From positions 7,090,543-7,154,542 of the forward strand of contig CM064573.1 of assembly GCA_032716605.1 (NCBI GenBank): a stretch of DNA of 64,000 nucleotides, written 5' to 3'. Under the pieces are notes generated by a model that worked only from the letters and a program-made list of their open reading frames with translations, had not been told where the DNA came from and searched no databases. Below are positions 1 through 13,349 of the stretch, in pieces; position 1 is the stretch's first letter, and each line of letters begins with the position of its first letter. This DNA is from Paralithodes platypus. Lineage: Eukaryota; Arthropoda; Malacostraca; Decapoda; Lithodidae. Made by a program: the position numbers and the translations under genes.

Positions 1-430
<430 letters not shown>

Positions 431-926
431 TAAGCAATGAATAGTAACTATGAATATTATGGAGGTAAGAGAAAGGAAGTTAACAAATTCCAACATAGTG
501 TAACGGAGTACGAGTGGAGAGAGCAAAGAGGTTCACAAGTAAAACTGGGGCTCAAAGGGTAACACAGGAAGATCATATCCGATCACTTAAGGTGAGGAAG
601 GCAGGGATATGGAGGAGATGGTCCGGGGGTAATCAGTTAGACGGTATAGGAGAGTGGATGATGATGAGGATGAGGATGATGATGATGATGATGATGAAGG
701 GAAGGGGAAGGGGAAGGAGAAGGGGAAGGGGAAGGTAGGGAAGGAAGGGAGGAAGTACAATTGTAGAGGACAACACACGACATAAAATGACATAACATAA
801 TATATAAATACAGTACTGAACTGAGATACAATACACAAACATTGAATAATACACAAATGCGCAAAAGAAACAAAATAACGGTAATTAAACGTAGTTGTTA
901 AACATGCACACAAACACTTCCTGATA
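431..926. other. no gene; purine-rich simple repeats
   Basis: I see no coding signal. Bases 655-697 carry ATG/AGG trinucleotide repeats. Bases 698-740 carry GGGAAG hexanucleotide repeats. The rest is unique AT-rich sequence. Confidence 0.7.
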
Positions 927-1275
927 CAAATATACAACACACATGCAGTACATACACACAATATACAACACACATACAGTACATACACACAATATAACTC
1001 ACATACAGTACACACACAATCAACAACACACATGCAGTACATACACACAATATATAACACACATACAGTACATACACACAATATACAACACACATACAGT
1101 ACATACACACAATATACAACACACATACAGTACATACACACAATATATAACACACATACATACAGTACATACACACAATATACAACACACATACAGTACA
1201 TACACACAATATACAACACACATACAGTACATACACACAATATACAACACACATACAGTACATACACACAATCGA
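927..1275. repeat. 31-bp minisatellite (ACAC/TACAGTACAT type)
   Basis: About eleven tandem copies of a 31-bp unit built from CACACATACAGTACAT plus ACACACAATATACAA. Several copies vary by a few bases: one is extended by a CATA, and one loses the TACA step near 1005-1020. Frames stay open on both strands because 31 is not a multiple of three and the unit lacks stops, so the Tyr/Thr/His or Cys/Val/Tyr peptides are not credible genes. Degenerate CACA-rich sequence continues to about 1430. Confidence 0.9.
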
Positions 1276-1430
1276 GTACAAAAATACTGAATTGTACATC
1301 TCGTGCTCACTCAAGAACAAATACATACACATTCATGTGCACCCATACATACACATAAACACAGCTACACACACAAAGTGATGTCCACACACACATAAAC
1401 ATAAACACAGCTACACACACAATGTCAGTA

Positions 1431-1904
1431 GGAAAATCCAACAGTAAATTGTGTTATGGAATTGTTGTTTGTCGAACACAACCAAGTTTGGATATTTACT
1501 GAACTGTAAAGTTTGTTGGCACAAGTTTGGAGAACTAGTGGAAGAGAAGAGAGCTTTTGTGAAAGTTGGACAAGTAACTGAGGTTTTAGTTTATTTGATC
1601 ACGTTCAAAAATATTATTGTTACATCTAATGCAATAACAGACTGGGATCACTTTCAGGAAATGTGAAATATAATGTTGAACGAGATAACACGACATGAAA
1701 TACGGGAGGTTTACATTTGTTTTTATCTTAATGTTATACCGGTATATTGTACCTGCAATATTACCAACACCATTCGTCATTAATGAACTATGCTGCGACA
1801 CACTCAGGTAACACTCTTAATCTCAGTTGTAGAGTTTCCCAAATACTAATTAGATTATCGGGAGAACTTTGGACGTTTTACTTGGCGCTGTCGGCACACA
1901 CACA
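1431..1904. other. no recognisable feature
   Basis: AT-rich single-copy-looking sequence between the 31-bp minisatellite and the SINE. Reading frames of about 70 codons occur but show no family resemblance. Confidence 0.5.
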
Positions 1905-2325
1905 GCCCGTAGCCTAGTAGGTAGCGCTCTCGTCTCACACACGAGGGGTCGGGGGTTCAATCCCCGGCCGGGCGGAGACAAATTGGGCTTGTCTCCTTTC
2001 ATGTGTTAGCCTCAGTTCACCTAGCTGTAAATAGGTACCTGGAATAAGTGGACGACGTTGTGACGTCCCATCTGGGGTTGGCAAAAATGGTACAAGGCGA
2101 GATAGGTATCATATGGTTCACCTAAGCTGATGGCTACCTAAGCCTTCGGGCAAGACGGTACCGTCTATAGTGAGAATGGTACCATACAGATCCACCCTAA
2201 GCCTTCGTTTCCGATGTCGCCAATTGGCTAAAAATACAGACTACACACACATCCACAGCCATTCCAACGATACATATAACACCTACACATATAGGAGGCG
2301 GGAAATAACGAGCATGCTCACTCCC
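1905..2325 (+). mobile_element. tRNA-Val(CAC)-derived SINE, copy 1
   Basis: The first 70 bases form a tRNA-like head. It has an A box (TAGCCTAGTAGG at 1910-1921), an anticodon stem closing a CTCACAC loop (anticodon CAC, valine), and a B box (GGTTCAATCCC at 1954-1964). A non-tRNA body of about 300 bp follows. The same head, body and 3' part recur in reverse orientation at 53585-54026, which shows that this is a dispersed family and not a tRNA gene. The acceptor stem is imperfect. The body holds an inverted pair of GGTACC motifs near 2156-2191. Transcription by RNA polymerase III is expected from the internal boxes. The 3' boundary is uncertain by tens of bases. Confidence 0.85.
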
Positions 2326-2330
2326 GCAAT

Positions 2331-2371
2331 ACAACTAGAGTAAGTACAACTAGAGTAAGTACAACTAGAGT

Positions 2372-2375
<4 letters not shown>
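2331..2375. repeat. 15-bp tandem repeat x3 at the SINE 3' end
   Basis: Three perfect copies of ACAACTAGAGTAAGT directly follow the SINE. This could be a SINE 3' tail repeat or an independent expansion. Confidence 0.9.
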
Positions 2376-2436
<61 letters not shown>

Positions 2437-2500
2437 CACACACACACAAACACTAACACACACACGAAAACTCACGCACACACACAGACACACTCACTGA
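2376..2500. repeat. (CA)n microsatellite
   Basis: A pure CA run to about 2432, then interrupted CA with CTAACA and CACGAAA variants to about 2500. Confidence 0.95.
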
Positions 2501-3269
2501 AAACAACTACCGTTTAACTTATTAAATTCACGGATAAGTGTCTGTATATCCCAGGCGACACTACCAAACACGAACCCAGAACAACATTACTCGATAATAG
2601 GGACCAGAGAGTTTACCAGCAAACTCTCCCACCAGACATTTTTGGACAGGCATATTCAGTAAATCGATATTTTGATATATTTAAAACGGAACTGCATCAC
2701 CACGAACGCAGCCTTGTGGCGTATTTTATACGATATACAATGATAATGTACCTAAATCACACATTTATTGGTGATATATTTTGGTTTTCATCATTCCCAT
2801 ACGAATGAGATTCCCTGCCACTAGAATACTTGATACACCGAACATTAAGTGTTGTCTGACTAAATCGTAACCGTTTACCAATAAACAATGACAAATATTT
2901 GTATTTAATCCTTTAAAGAGCAATAACTACTATATTTTATCACGACCCTGATTCCTATATACCTCCCCAACATTACTTACAGTAACGCAAACGTAAATGC
3001 GTGAGAGAGCCTAAAGAGTGTACCTCAGGGACACCTAGATCAAAGATGAGAGTAATGAGAACAGAGACTATATAGCCTGAAGGTAAACGAGAAGAGGTAG
3101 AGCATAATATCAGATTCTTGGACAATATTATGAGAAGAACTATCAAATAATGTAAATAATGTACTAAACGATTACAAAGTATATACCTATAGAGGGATGG
3201 GTTATGAGAAGACACAAACAACAATATAGAACATAAATAATTTGATAGACAGATTGTTAGAAAGAAAGG

Positions 3270-3280
<11 letters not shown>
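2501..3280. other. no recognisable feature
   Basis: AT-rich sequence with no supported gene. The minus-strand frame over 2973-3371 is largely microsatellite and shadow of the RT relic, and has no family resemblance. Confidence 0.5.

Positions 3281-3313
<33 letters not shown>
3281..3313. repeat. (TG)n/(TA)n microsatellite
   Basis: A compound TG then TA repeat that directly abuts the truncated 5' end of the downstream RT relic. Confidence 0.9.
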
Positions 3314-3315
<2 letters not shown>

Positions 3316-3755
3316 GAAGTCCTTGCATGACAGTGTGGTAATCCCGACACTGACTTACGGAAGTGAAGCATGGACGTTGGTTGAGAGACTCAGACCAAGA
3401 GTGAGAGCAGTGGAAATGAATTACTTAAGAAGTGCGTGCGGAGTTACATGGAGGGATAGACAGACTAATGAAGAAGTAAGAAGGAGGTGTGGTGTGGAGG
3501 TAGATGTGCTGGAAAGTGTGAAAAGGAACAATTTGAGATGGTTCGGCCATATGGAACGTATGGAAAGCGAGAGAATGACTAAGAGGGTGTACGAGAGCGA
3601 GGTGGAGGGACAGAGGGAGAGGTGGAAGGATGGAGTGAGGAAGTATATGAACAAATTGGCTGGTTGGGGGGGGGAGGGGCGTCGACTGACTGGGGACAGA
3701 GTGCATGGAGGCGGTTCGTTCGTGCCCACGCCTTCGGGGATCACGGCGTCGGGCA

Positions 3756-3763
<8 letters not shown>
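3314..3763 (+). pseudogene. C-terminal remnant of an RTE-like endonuclease/reverse transcriptase
   Basis: The open frame reads from MKSLHDSVVIPTLTYGSEAW. It contains the signature of the post-RT region of RTE-type non-LTR retrotransposons: TYGSEAWTL, then a basic segment ending NLRWFGHMERM, and a further basic tail KRVYESEVEGQR. No RT catalytic motifs remain, because the copy is 5'-truncated to about 150 codons. Upstream it meets a (TA)n tract. Downstream the frame runs into a (GATA)n array that probably began as the element's simple-repeat 3' tail. The clade assignment (RTE rather than another non-LTR clade) is from recognition of these motifs and is moderately sure. It is not expected to make a functional protein. 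Confidence 0.8.

Positions 3764-3793
<30 letters not shown>
3755..3793. repeat. (GATA)n array, probable retroelement tail
   Basis: About nine tetranucleotide units immediately after the RTE-like remnant. Simple-repeat 3' tails are usual in RTE-type elements. Confidence 0.9.
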
Positions 3794-3794
<1 letters not shown>

Positions 3795-3872
3795 TAATGT
3801 ATAAATATATAAATATATATATAAATATATATATAAATATATATATATACCGTATATATATATATATATATA

Positions 3873-3921
<49 letters not shown>
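3794..3921. repeat. (TA)n-rich microsatellite
   Basis: Nearly pure TA with ATAAATA and ACTGTA interruptions; it can form cruciforms. Confidence 0.95.
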
Positions 3922-3925
<4 letters not shown>

Positions 3926-4491
3926 TTTTGTTATTAAAGGTAAAATACGATGAGTTTAAATGGGAAGCCTTAGATTTGCAATGCCATGGCATGATACATG
4001 GACAACTGATATATTTTTGCATATTGATCGTAATAATATTTTGAAGCAAATATGATTCAAACATCAATATAATGTTAACCTCAACTGTTGTTAATGTATA
4101 TCGTAAAGAACATCCTCGCTACAAACATTACCCTTATATTTACACACAAGTTACTTACATAAGATACATGCGGCATACAGCCCAAAATCCTACAATATAT
4201 TTCAACTGTAGCTGATTTATCTCCCCCAAGACTACCATCACATGTTCTTGGTTTACAATGAATTAAAGTGACATCGTTCTTTGTTTAACATAATTTACAC
4301 ACGACCGTAATAATTGTGTGGAGCGAGTGAACCAATAATAATACGTACAACCACTAGGTTACATATGACACTGCGAACTACAAAAGATAAAACCCAATCA
4401 AACCGTTAATTAATATATAACAAAACGGCAATGAAGTTAAGATAAACAAAGTCAAAGGTTTTCAAGAACACAAAACAGCAAACAAACAAAG
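3922..4491. other. no recognisable feature
   Basis: AT-rich, without repeats or coding signal that I can see. Confidence 0.5.
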
Positions 4492-4495
4492 TTAA

Positions 4496-4812
4496 GGGGA
4501 GGTCTCCACTTGAGGGATTGTTTTCTGGACCCCTTTTTCCCTCATGTTTAGCCCCATTGCTTTTGATATTTTAAGACATTCGCACCATAATTAAGAACTT
4601 TCGCCCCATTTCTGTCAATTTTAAGACCTTTCATGCAATTTAGGTGTCGATGTTTTCCTGGCGAGCGATAGCGAGTCTGTAATTTAAGAGGAACCGGCCT
4701 TTGGCCGGGAAATTTTTCTACCGAAAAATGTACACATTTATCTTGAAAGGGGGCCTAGAGGGTGTAATTTTAAGCTTGATGGAGGTCTAGGGAACTAACT
4801 AAAAACCTCCCC
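4496..4812. mobile_element. MITE candidate with TTAA target sites and GGGGAGGT ends
   Basis: A 317-bp segment begins GGGGAGGT and ends ACCTCCCC (an 8-bp perfect terminal inverted repeat). It is flanked on both sides by TTAA (4492-4495 and 4813-4816). Inside is a small hairpin CCGGCC-TTT-GGCCGG near 4694-4709. TTAA target sites are shared by piggyBac and Kolobok superfamilies; the G-rich terminus fits Kolobok better, but that is inference. There is no coding capacity. Confidence 0.6.
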
Positions 4813-4816
4813 TTAA

Positions 4817-5369
4817 GCCTTGCAACCAACCACTCCCAAAGGGCTGAACAAAATACTTTTAATTTTGCCGTGCTGGGTTGCGTGTGGCTCTGGGTGGTGT
4901 TTGTGTGTTGAGAGAAAAGGAATGTTTGTTTTGTTATATGTGTATGAAGGAGACAAAAGGCAGGACGCCTGTAACGAGTATATCCCTCAAAGCCAAAAGA
5001 GTGACCGAGCCAAAATCCAGGAACATTGGAGTAAAAATGTCTGGACAAACGAATTTGAAAGCAGTCTAAGTCATAGGACGAGGGAAAGAGTACCATATGT
5101 CACATGTTGAGTAGAAGAAAGACAGAAAATTTGACAATTCTTGGGTTGGAGAGCTGGACAGAATAGTGATGGGATTGTGTTAAAAGGCGGGTGCCTCGCA
5201 CTCGCCACAAGAGAGGGGGTATGCACTGAGAGACCTCTGAAGAACACCAATTGTTTTAATAGCAATAGAAGAGTAAAAGAGATGCAACATTGTAGTGTGT
5301 TGAAATAGATTGTAGGGAACTAGTAAGAGGAAATGAGATGATGAGGTGGAATTCTTTTGATTCTACCTA
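4817..5369. other. no recognisable feature
   Basis: Overlapping short frames occur on both strands (4820-5110 and its complement), but none resembles a known family. Confidence 0.45.
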
Positions 5370-5511
5370 TACGAGAAGTGTGATATGGGTGGAGCCTCCC
5401 CACCCATGCAAACAATACTCAATACAGGGGCGCACTGTGCCCCTATACATAACAAGAAGCTGTGCAGGGGTGAAGAACCCATGGAGACGGTTAAGTACAC
5501 CTAACTTCTGG
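5370..5511 (-). pseudogene. non-LTR reverse transcriptase relic (post-RT segment)
   Basis: The minus-strand frame reads LHGFFTPAQLLVMYRG followed by TVRPCIEYCLHGWGGS. This is the conserved block just after the RT domain in many arthropod non-LTR elements (pattern LYRGxxRPxxEYxxxVWGG). Only about 45 codons are recognisable, and neither end shows a tail or target-site duplication. It is an old fragment. Confidence 0.7.
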
Positions 5512-6850
<1,339 letters not shown>

Positions 6851-7977
6851 ATGAGAAGATGTGGTAGACAGTGTGTAAGACAGTAGAGGATGTGGTAGAC
6901 AGTGTGTAAGACAGTAGAGGATGTGGTAGACAGTGTGTAAGACAGTAGATGATGTGGTAGACAGTGTGTAAGACAGTAGAGGATGTGGTAGACAGTGTGT
7001 AAGACAGTAGAGGATGTGGTAGACAGTGTGTAAGACAGTAGAGGATGTGGTAGACAGTAGAGGATGTGGTAGACAGTGTGTGACAGTAGAGGATGTGGTA
7101 GACAGTGTGTAAGACAGTAGAGGATGTGGTAGACAGTGTGTAAGACAGTAGAGGATGTGGTAGACAGTAGAGGATGTGGTAGACTGAGTAAGACAGTAGA
7201 GGATGTGGTAGACAGTAGAGGATGTGGTAGACAGTGTGTAAGACAGTAGAGGATGTGGTAGACAGTGTGTAAGACAGTAGAGGATGTGGTAGACAGTGTG
7301 TAAGACAGTAGAGGATGTGGTAGACAGTGTGTAAGACAGTAGAGGATGAGGTAGACAGTATAGGATGTGGTAGACACTGTGTAAGACAGTAGAGGATGTG
7401 GTAGACAGTATAGGATGTGGTAGACAGTGTGTAAGACAGTAGAGGATGTGGTAGACAGTGTGTAAGACAGTAGAGGATGTGGTAGACAGTGTGTAAGACA
7501 GTATAGGATGTGGTAGACAGTGTGTAAGACAGTATAGGATGTGGTAGGCAGTAGAGGATGTGGTAGACAGTGTGTAAGACAGTAGAGGATGTGGTAGACA
7601 GTATAGGATGTGGTAGACAGTGTGTAAGAAAGTAGAGGATGTGGTAAACAGTGTGTAAGACAGTAGAGGATGTGGTAGACAGTGTGTAAGACAGTAGAGA
7701 ATGTGGTAGACAGTGTGTAAGACAGTAGAGGATGTGGTAGACAGTGTGTAAGACAGTAGAGGATGTGGTAGACAGTGTGTAAGACAGTAGAGGATGTGGT
7801 AGACAGTAGAGGATGTGGTAGACAGTAGAGGATGTGGTAGACAGTGTGTAAGACAGTACAGGATGTGGTAGACAATGTGGTAGACAGTAGAGGATGTGGT
7901 AGACAGTGTGTAAGACAGTAGAGGATGTGGTAGACAGTGTGTAAGACAGTAGAGGATGTGGTAGACAGTAGAGGATG
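6851..7977. repeat. 31-bp/19-bp composite minisatellite
   Basis: Tandem array of a 31-bp unit (GATGTGGTAGACAGTG + TGTAAGACAGTAGAG) interspersed with 19-bp units (GATGTGGTAGACAGTAGAG) that lack the internal TGTGTAAGACAG. The short units occur singly or in pairs at irregular intervals. The minus strand stays open for about 400 codons because neither unit contains stops in any minus frame. The resulting His/Leu/Ser/Thr/Tyr-rich peptides are repeat artefacts. The array ends exactly where the homology of the large inverted repeat begins. Confidence 0.95.
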
Positions 7978-8083
7978 TGTAATCAGGTAGTGTTAAGAAC
8001 ACAAAAAACAAAAAGGAAATCTCCCTTGTGTTCATAAACTATCAAAACAATAGGAAAAAGACAATAACTGAGAAACAGGAACC

Positions 8084-8087
8084 AGTG
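8084..8087. other. empty site for the right-arm L2-like insertion
   Basis: AGTG here corresponds to the CACT duplicated on either side of the right-arm insertion (34145-34148 and 36208-36211). The left arm reads straight through, so this is the unoccupied allele or paralogue. Confidence 0.8.
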
Positions 8088-9042
8088 ATGACAAATAATA
8101 TTCAAAGCTGCCATAAGAACCAAGATATGTAGAGCAGTCTGGTAAAGAAGTATCTCTTCATAAAGACGAAACACGGTGCAGATGCTGACACAGGTGGGGT
8201 AAAATGGACAATAGTTAAAACCATAAATATCACCATAAAGGTTATTATTATTATATGTTCATTGATTATAATATGATTAATAACGATAAGCATTCCGATG
8301 TAAACAAATAATAATAATAATACAAATAAATAAAATAAAAACCATGTTCCTAGTGTGGCGCCCCAAAACTACACGCTCTGTATGCACTTACGAATATAAA
8401 TGTTTCTGCCAGTTACTTTGCATGAGAGCTTTCATACATGTAAAGGTGCAGGTGGAAGCCAGCTCCCTACCGTCCTACAACGCCGTGGGTGAACGACGAC
8501 ATTCAGTGGAAACAATAAGTTGTTCCTGTAAGTCTCCCCCGCTGGGAGTGCTGGCTGTTCCTGCCTACCCACTGGGGACTCTTACTGCCTTAGTATCATG
8601 TGATATTTTGTTTGTTTCACATTGGTGGAGTAAGAGACTGACAAGGTTGATTATGAGAGAATTGATATAGATATTATGATAGATACTGCTAAACAGTATG
8701 ATAAACAACATACTACACACAGGTTCCACTACTTCAGTGCTAACCGAATTGATATTGAGGTTGAAAAACATGACTATACTGTATAACTTATATACTAATT
8801 TAGTTATTCCTTACTGCAAATCAATCAAAACCAATCTCTCTCTCTCTCTGTCTCAGTTCATTGTGTAAATGACCAAACTTTTAACAATCGGTTCGTTCCT
8901 ATGTTAATGGGTCAGGCTTAGACTGATAGTCATTATTGTTTTCCGAAAACATTTTGTAGATTTTCCGTAAGTTATGATGTAAACTTACCGGGTTGGTCCT
9001 GCAGCTGTGATACCAACCTGGACTACACACCAAATATATTAA

Positions 9043-9250
9043 CCCCTTCTGTACCGGCGACGTCTTTTTATGTTTCATTCTAGCTATATGTAGACGATGT
9101 TGTGTAGTTTAAGAAAGAACTGTGGTACTATAAAGGGTAAAGTGAGATAGTTCGAAGCCTATTAATTATTGGAGTCCCCTTTTGAAGTAAATGCAATAGT
9201 CTAATAGTAGCCAGAATACATATATAGGAACGGCCCCGGTACTTAAAGTG
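9043..9250. mobile_element. TTAA-flanked MITE candidate, left-arm copy
   Basis: 208 bp flanked by TTAA at 9039-9042 and 9251-9254. One end starts CCCCTTCTGTACCGGCG and the other, read inward, CACTTTAAGTACCGGGG, so the imperfect inverted repeat shares GTACCGG. The size and TTAA target fit a piggyBac-type MITE. The reverse copy at 32963-33170 in the right arm has exactly the same length, so the insertion predates the duplication. Confidence 0.6.
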
Positions 9251-9956
9251 TTAACATCTACCGAGGGCAGAATGTTTGTTGACATGTTGTAAATGTAACT
9301 ATTAATATTCGTCCACCGCCTCCCGGAGGATGGAGCCCCTTGTGTTGAAACACCTGAACAAACAACAAACAGAAATATTCATGAGGTGCAGACTGGCTCA
9401 AGATTGTCTTCGTATTTGTATTATTCTCCAGGGAGTTGCATGGAAACATATAGAGCAGAAAACTTGCGCTGAAACTGCTTATTTACCTACATATATTCCA
9501 TAGGCCATACATTTGTGTAAGATATCGTGCATGTCAACAGGTCAACAAAGATAGCTGGTACAAGGCTAATTGTATTATGTTATTGTAACTATTTATAAGC
9601 ATATGATAAATGAAATATACAACCTTAAATAATCCCGTTGATGATTAAATCCTGTTATGGTTTAGTTAATAATATCCAGATATATTATAGCTATAACAGC
9701 ATAATTAATTAAGAAGTAGGTCTGTAATAGTTATTTCTGTTGACGGCTGCACATATACACTTATATAAATATACACACGCTTGTGTGTCTATAATGTGAC
9801 CATAAACACATATGTACATCAAACTGAACACACACACTCATAGCTACAAAGATACACATACACACACACTTGTCATGTACGCTGCTTTCCTATTCACAAA
9901 TCTGAGCTTCTTGATGCATCTGTTTACTTACTATAATTTAACGTATTATATTTGTA

Positions 9957-10283
9957 TCCTTTCTCTCCCTCCTCCTCCTCTTCCACCACTACTCCTCCTC
10001 TGCTCTTACCATCCCTCCCCCTCCCCAGCTCTCTTTCTCTCCCTCCTCCTCCTCTTCCACCACTACTCTTACCATCCCTCCCCCTCCTTTGTACTCCTTT
10101 GTACTCCTCCCCAGCTCTCTTTCTCTCCCTCCTCCTCTTCCACCACTACTCCTTCTCTGCTCTTACCATCCCTCCCCCTCTGCTCTTACCATCCCTCCCC
10201 CTTCCCAGCTCTTTCTCTCCCTCCTCCTCTTCCACCACTACTCCTCCTCTGCACTTACCATCCCTCCCCCTCCCCAGCTCTCC
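9957..10283. repeat. polypyrimidine minisatellite
   Basis: Imperfect tandem copies of a roughly 70-bp unit made of CTCCCTCCTCCTCTTCC, ACCACTACTCCTCCTCTG and CTTACCATCCCTCCCCC blocks. The plus strand is almost all pyrimidine, so triplex (H-DNA) formation is plausible. The right arm carries the reverse complement at 31925-32258. A short TTTGTACTCC duplication at 10088-10112 is absent there. Confidence 0.85.
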
Positions 10284-10444
10284 ATCACAATGAACGGTTC
10301 TCCAAATGTGATTCCAACGGGGCTGAGCATAACACGAGAGCCTATTGTGTAACAGATGCTGCGGCAGTGAATGTATGTACCACAGAATATATTATAGTTA
10401 GTTATACTGTATACAATTCTTGCTTCCATGGGTTATTATGTGAT

Positions 10445-10445
10445 G

Positions 10446-10470
<25 letters not shown>
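10445..10470. repeat. (CT)n tract at the 5' junction of the CR1-like insertion
   Basis: Pure CT directly upstream of the left-arm CR1-like copy. The corresponding right-arm site (31719-31770) has (GA)n plus (GCGT)n and no insertion. Confidence 0.95.
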
Positions 10471-10476
<6 letters not shown>

Positions 10477-10490
10477 AACCCAACCAACTG

Positions 10491-13349
10491 AATGAATTTG
10501 ACAACCCGCCGCGGCTTCAAGTCATAACCCCAAACCCATCCTCACCAATAAGAAAAACAAATCCAGCGCATGCTGAGAGAAATGATATAAAAATAATATC
10601 CATAAATGCCTGCTCAATAAGAAACAAAATAGACGAACTCAAATGTCTGTTATTAAATGAGAAAGTTGACGTTATTTGTATAACGGAAACACATCTGAAC
10701 CTTAAAAATAAAGATCTACTTCATGAATATCACATAGAGCCATATAATTTTTTTCATAAAGACCGTAACAATGGAAAACAAAGAGGGGGGGTTGCAATGT
10801 ACGTTGCAACCTACTTAAACCCAGTCGAGGTGACTCTCCCCGAAAGTAATGCAGAAATAGTGTGCGTCAAAATAAATACAAAAAACATGAACTTAAATAT
10901 CACTACAGCGTACCGACCACCGAGACTAACTGTTGCCGATGATACAATTTTTTATGAAATACTAGAGAAAACCCTTAATTCCGACGAAACAGTTGTACTA
11001 GGTGACTATAACCTCCCCCTAATTGACTGGAATACCACGACCGGAAAAAATGCTGAGTCACGCCTAATGACAAGCTTCATCCAGGACAATTTTTTGACTC
11101 AACACGTAAAACAGCCGACGCGAGACAGGAATATACTAGACCTCGTAATCACTACCCAAGAAAATTTATTATCAAATCTGGATGTAGGTGAACATCTGGC
11201 AACGTCCGATCATAAAATCTTAAGAATCAACGTTATAAGCAAATATTCCTCAGTAAAAACAACAGGAATGGTTTCGGACTTCAAAAACGCAAATTATGAC
11301 GGACTTAAGGAATCGCTATCAAACATACACTCAAACCTCATAAATATAAACGAAGTAAATGAACTATGGGGACATTTTAAGTCTACAATTACAGAAGCGC
11401 ATAAACAATGTGTACCCATGAAACCAAAACGTAGTACGAAATCAAGTATGCCCCCTTGGTACAGTAGAGACATTGGCAAGGCAATAAGGAAAAGGAATCA
11501 ACTCCACAAACTTGTAAAAAATAACACAAACACTGAAGTAATTAAAAACTTGTACAAAAATAGTAGAAGGGAAGTGAAAAAAATAATTAGGGCGAACAAA
11601 CAAAATTACGAAATGACTATTGCCAGAGAAAGTGCCACAAACCCCAAAACATTCTACAGTTACGTAAACAAAAATAAACAGATCAAAAGCGGAATCGGAC
11701 CGCTAATAGAAGATGGCCAGACAATAACAGGCGACACAAACACGGCAAATCTGCTCAACAAATATTTTGGCTCAGTTTTCACAGAAGAAATTATCGATCA
11801 TACCCTTGAAAATAACACCTCAACTCATGAGATAGGAGATTTCACCATCAGTGTTACCGAAGTACAAAGCAAATTGAGTAATTTAAATGTAAATAAGACC
11901 CCGGGACCCGACATGCTCCACCCGAAAATAATTAAGAATGTCAAGGACGAAATAGCAAAACCCCTGACACAACTATTTAACTTATCACTACTACAGCCGA
12001 TTGTACCGAGTGATTGGAAAGATGCGAACATTACGCCGATATACAAGAAGGGTAGCAAGGCCAAAGTAAAGTAATTACAGACCAATTAGCCTAACTTCAA
12101 TTGTAGGAAAAATCATGGAAAAAATCATTAGAGATAAGATTGTAGATTACCTCGAATCAAACAACCTAATCAAAAATAGTCAACACGGCTTTAGATCAAA
12201 TAAGTCATGCCTAACAAATTTGATTGAATTTTATAACAAACTATTCACATATAACGACATGACGAAATCACTAGATATAATCTTCTTGGACTTTCAAAAA
12301 GCTTTCGACAAGGTGCCTCACCGAAAACTATTGGCTAAACTGGAGAGGATAGGTATCAAAGGTGAAATTCATTCTTGGATAAAAAATTGGCTTACGGACA
12401 GAAGACAGAGAGTGGTGATAAATGGAGTGGAATCGAAGTGGGAGCCTGTCACTAGTGGAGTTCCACAGGGTTCAGTCCTTGGACCGGTCCTGTTTCTCAT
12501 TTACATTAACGATATCGATGTAGGGGTAAACAACACCATTTCCAAATTCGCCGACGATACAAAAATAGGAAATACAGTCCTGAACGAAGATGATAGAAAT
12601 GCGTTGCAATCTGATTTAAACAAGATATCAGAGTGGTCGAAAAAATGGCAGATGCCCTTCAATGTCGATAAATGTCAGGTGCTGCAGGTTGGTAGCAGAA
12701 ATATGAAATACAAATACGAAATGAATGGCAAACAAATAAAAACCGCAACGGTAGTAAAAGACCTAGGGGTACTAATATCTGAAAACCTAAAAACTTCCGA
12801 CCAATGTATAGCAGCTGCAAATAAGGCAAACATAGCATTGGGCTTTATTAAACGAAAATTTACATATAAACATGAAAACGTAATAGTGCCACTGTTCAAA
12901 AGTATGGTGAGGCCCCACCTTGAATATGGTGTGCAGTTCTGGTCACCTTATCTGATCAAGGACATTGTAAGACTCGAGTCAGTACAGCGTAGAGCGACGA
13001 AGATGATACCCTCATTAAGAAATAAACCATATGAAGAAAGACTTAAACGATTGAACCTGTTTTCATTAAAAAAGAGGAGTATGAGCTAATTGAGTGCTTT
13101 AAGATACTAAAAGGTTTCGACAAAGTCGATGTAAATGCACTATTCACATTAAACAATACTAATCAAACTCGCGGAAATGGAATGAAATTAAAAACCAAAA
13201 AGGCAAACCTAGATCTCACAAAGAGTTTCTTCACCTACAGTGTGGCGACAGAGTGGAATAAACTACCAGCGAGAGTGGTGGAGAGCGACACAATAAACGC
13301 CTTCAAGGGAAGGCTTGACCTCTATCTGCAGAGGGCTGGGGTGATATGA
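10491..13349 (+). pseudogene. CR1-like ORF2: endonuclease + reverse transcriptase (two frameshifts)
   Basis: The protein would nick target DNA and copy its own RNA there (target-primed reverse transcription). The N-terminal APE-type endonuclease shows ISINACSIRNKIDEL, VICITETHL, a GDYNLPLIDW motif, LDLVITT and a closing SDHKIL. The RT follows with YRPISLTS, HGFRSNKSC, the catalytic aspartate in IFLDFQKAFDKVPH, SGVPQGSVLGPVLF and the FADD catalytic pair at 12553-12558. The C-terminal region has VRPHLEYGVQFWSP and ESVQRRATKMIP. One extra base at about 12072 stops the frame before the RT fingers, and a second frameshift near 13075 cuts off the last 90 codons. The two longest open pieces are 10428-12074 and 12115-13089. 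The clade call rests on motif style and the 3' repeats. Confidence 0.9.

Noticed and set aside
1905..1975. Functional tRNA-Val gene
   Set aside because: The acceptor and T stems are imperfect, and the head is followed by a body shared with a second dispersed copy, so it is a SINE.
8344..8670. 108-codon frame also open in the right arm (33552-33869)
   Set aside because: The surrounding non-coding DNA of the arms is equally similar and several differences change amino acids, so conservation reflects the duplication and not selection.
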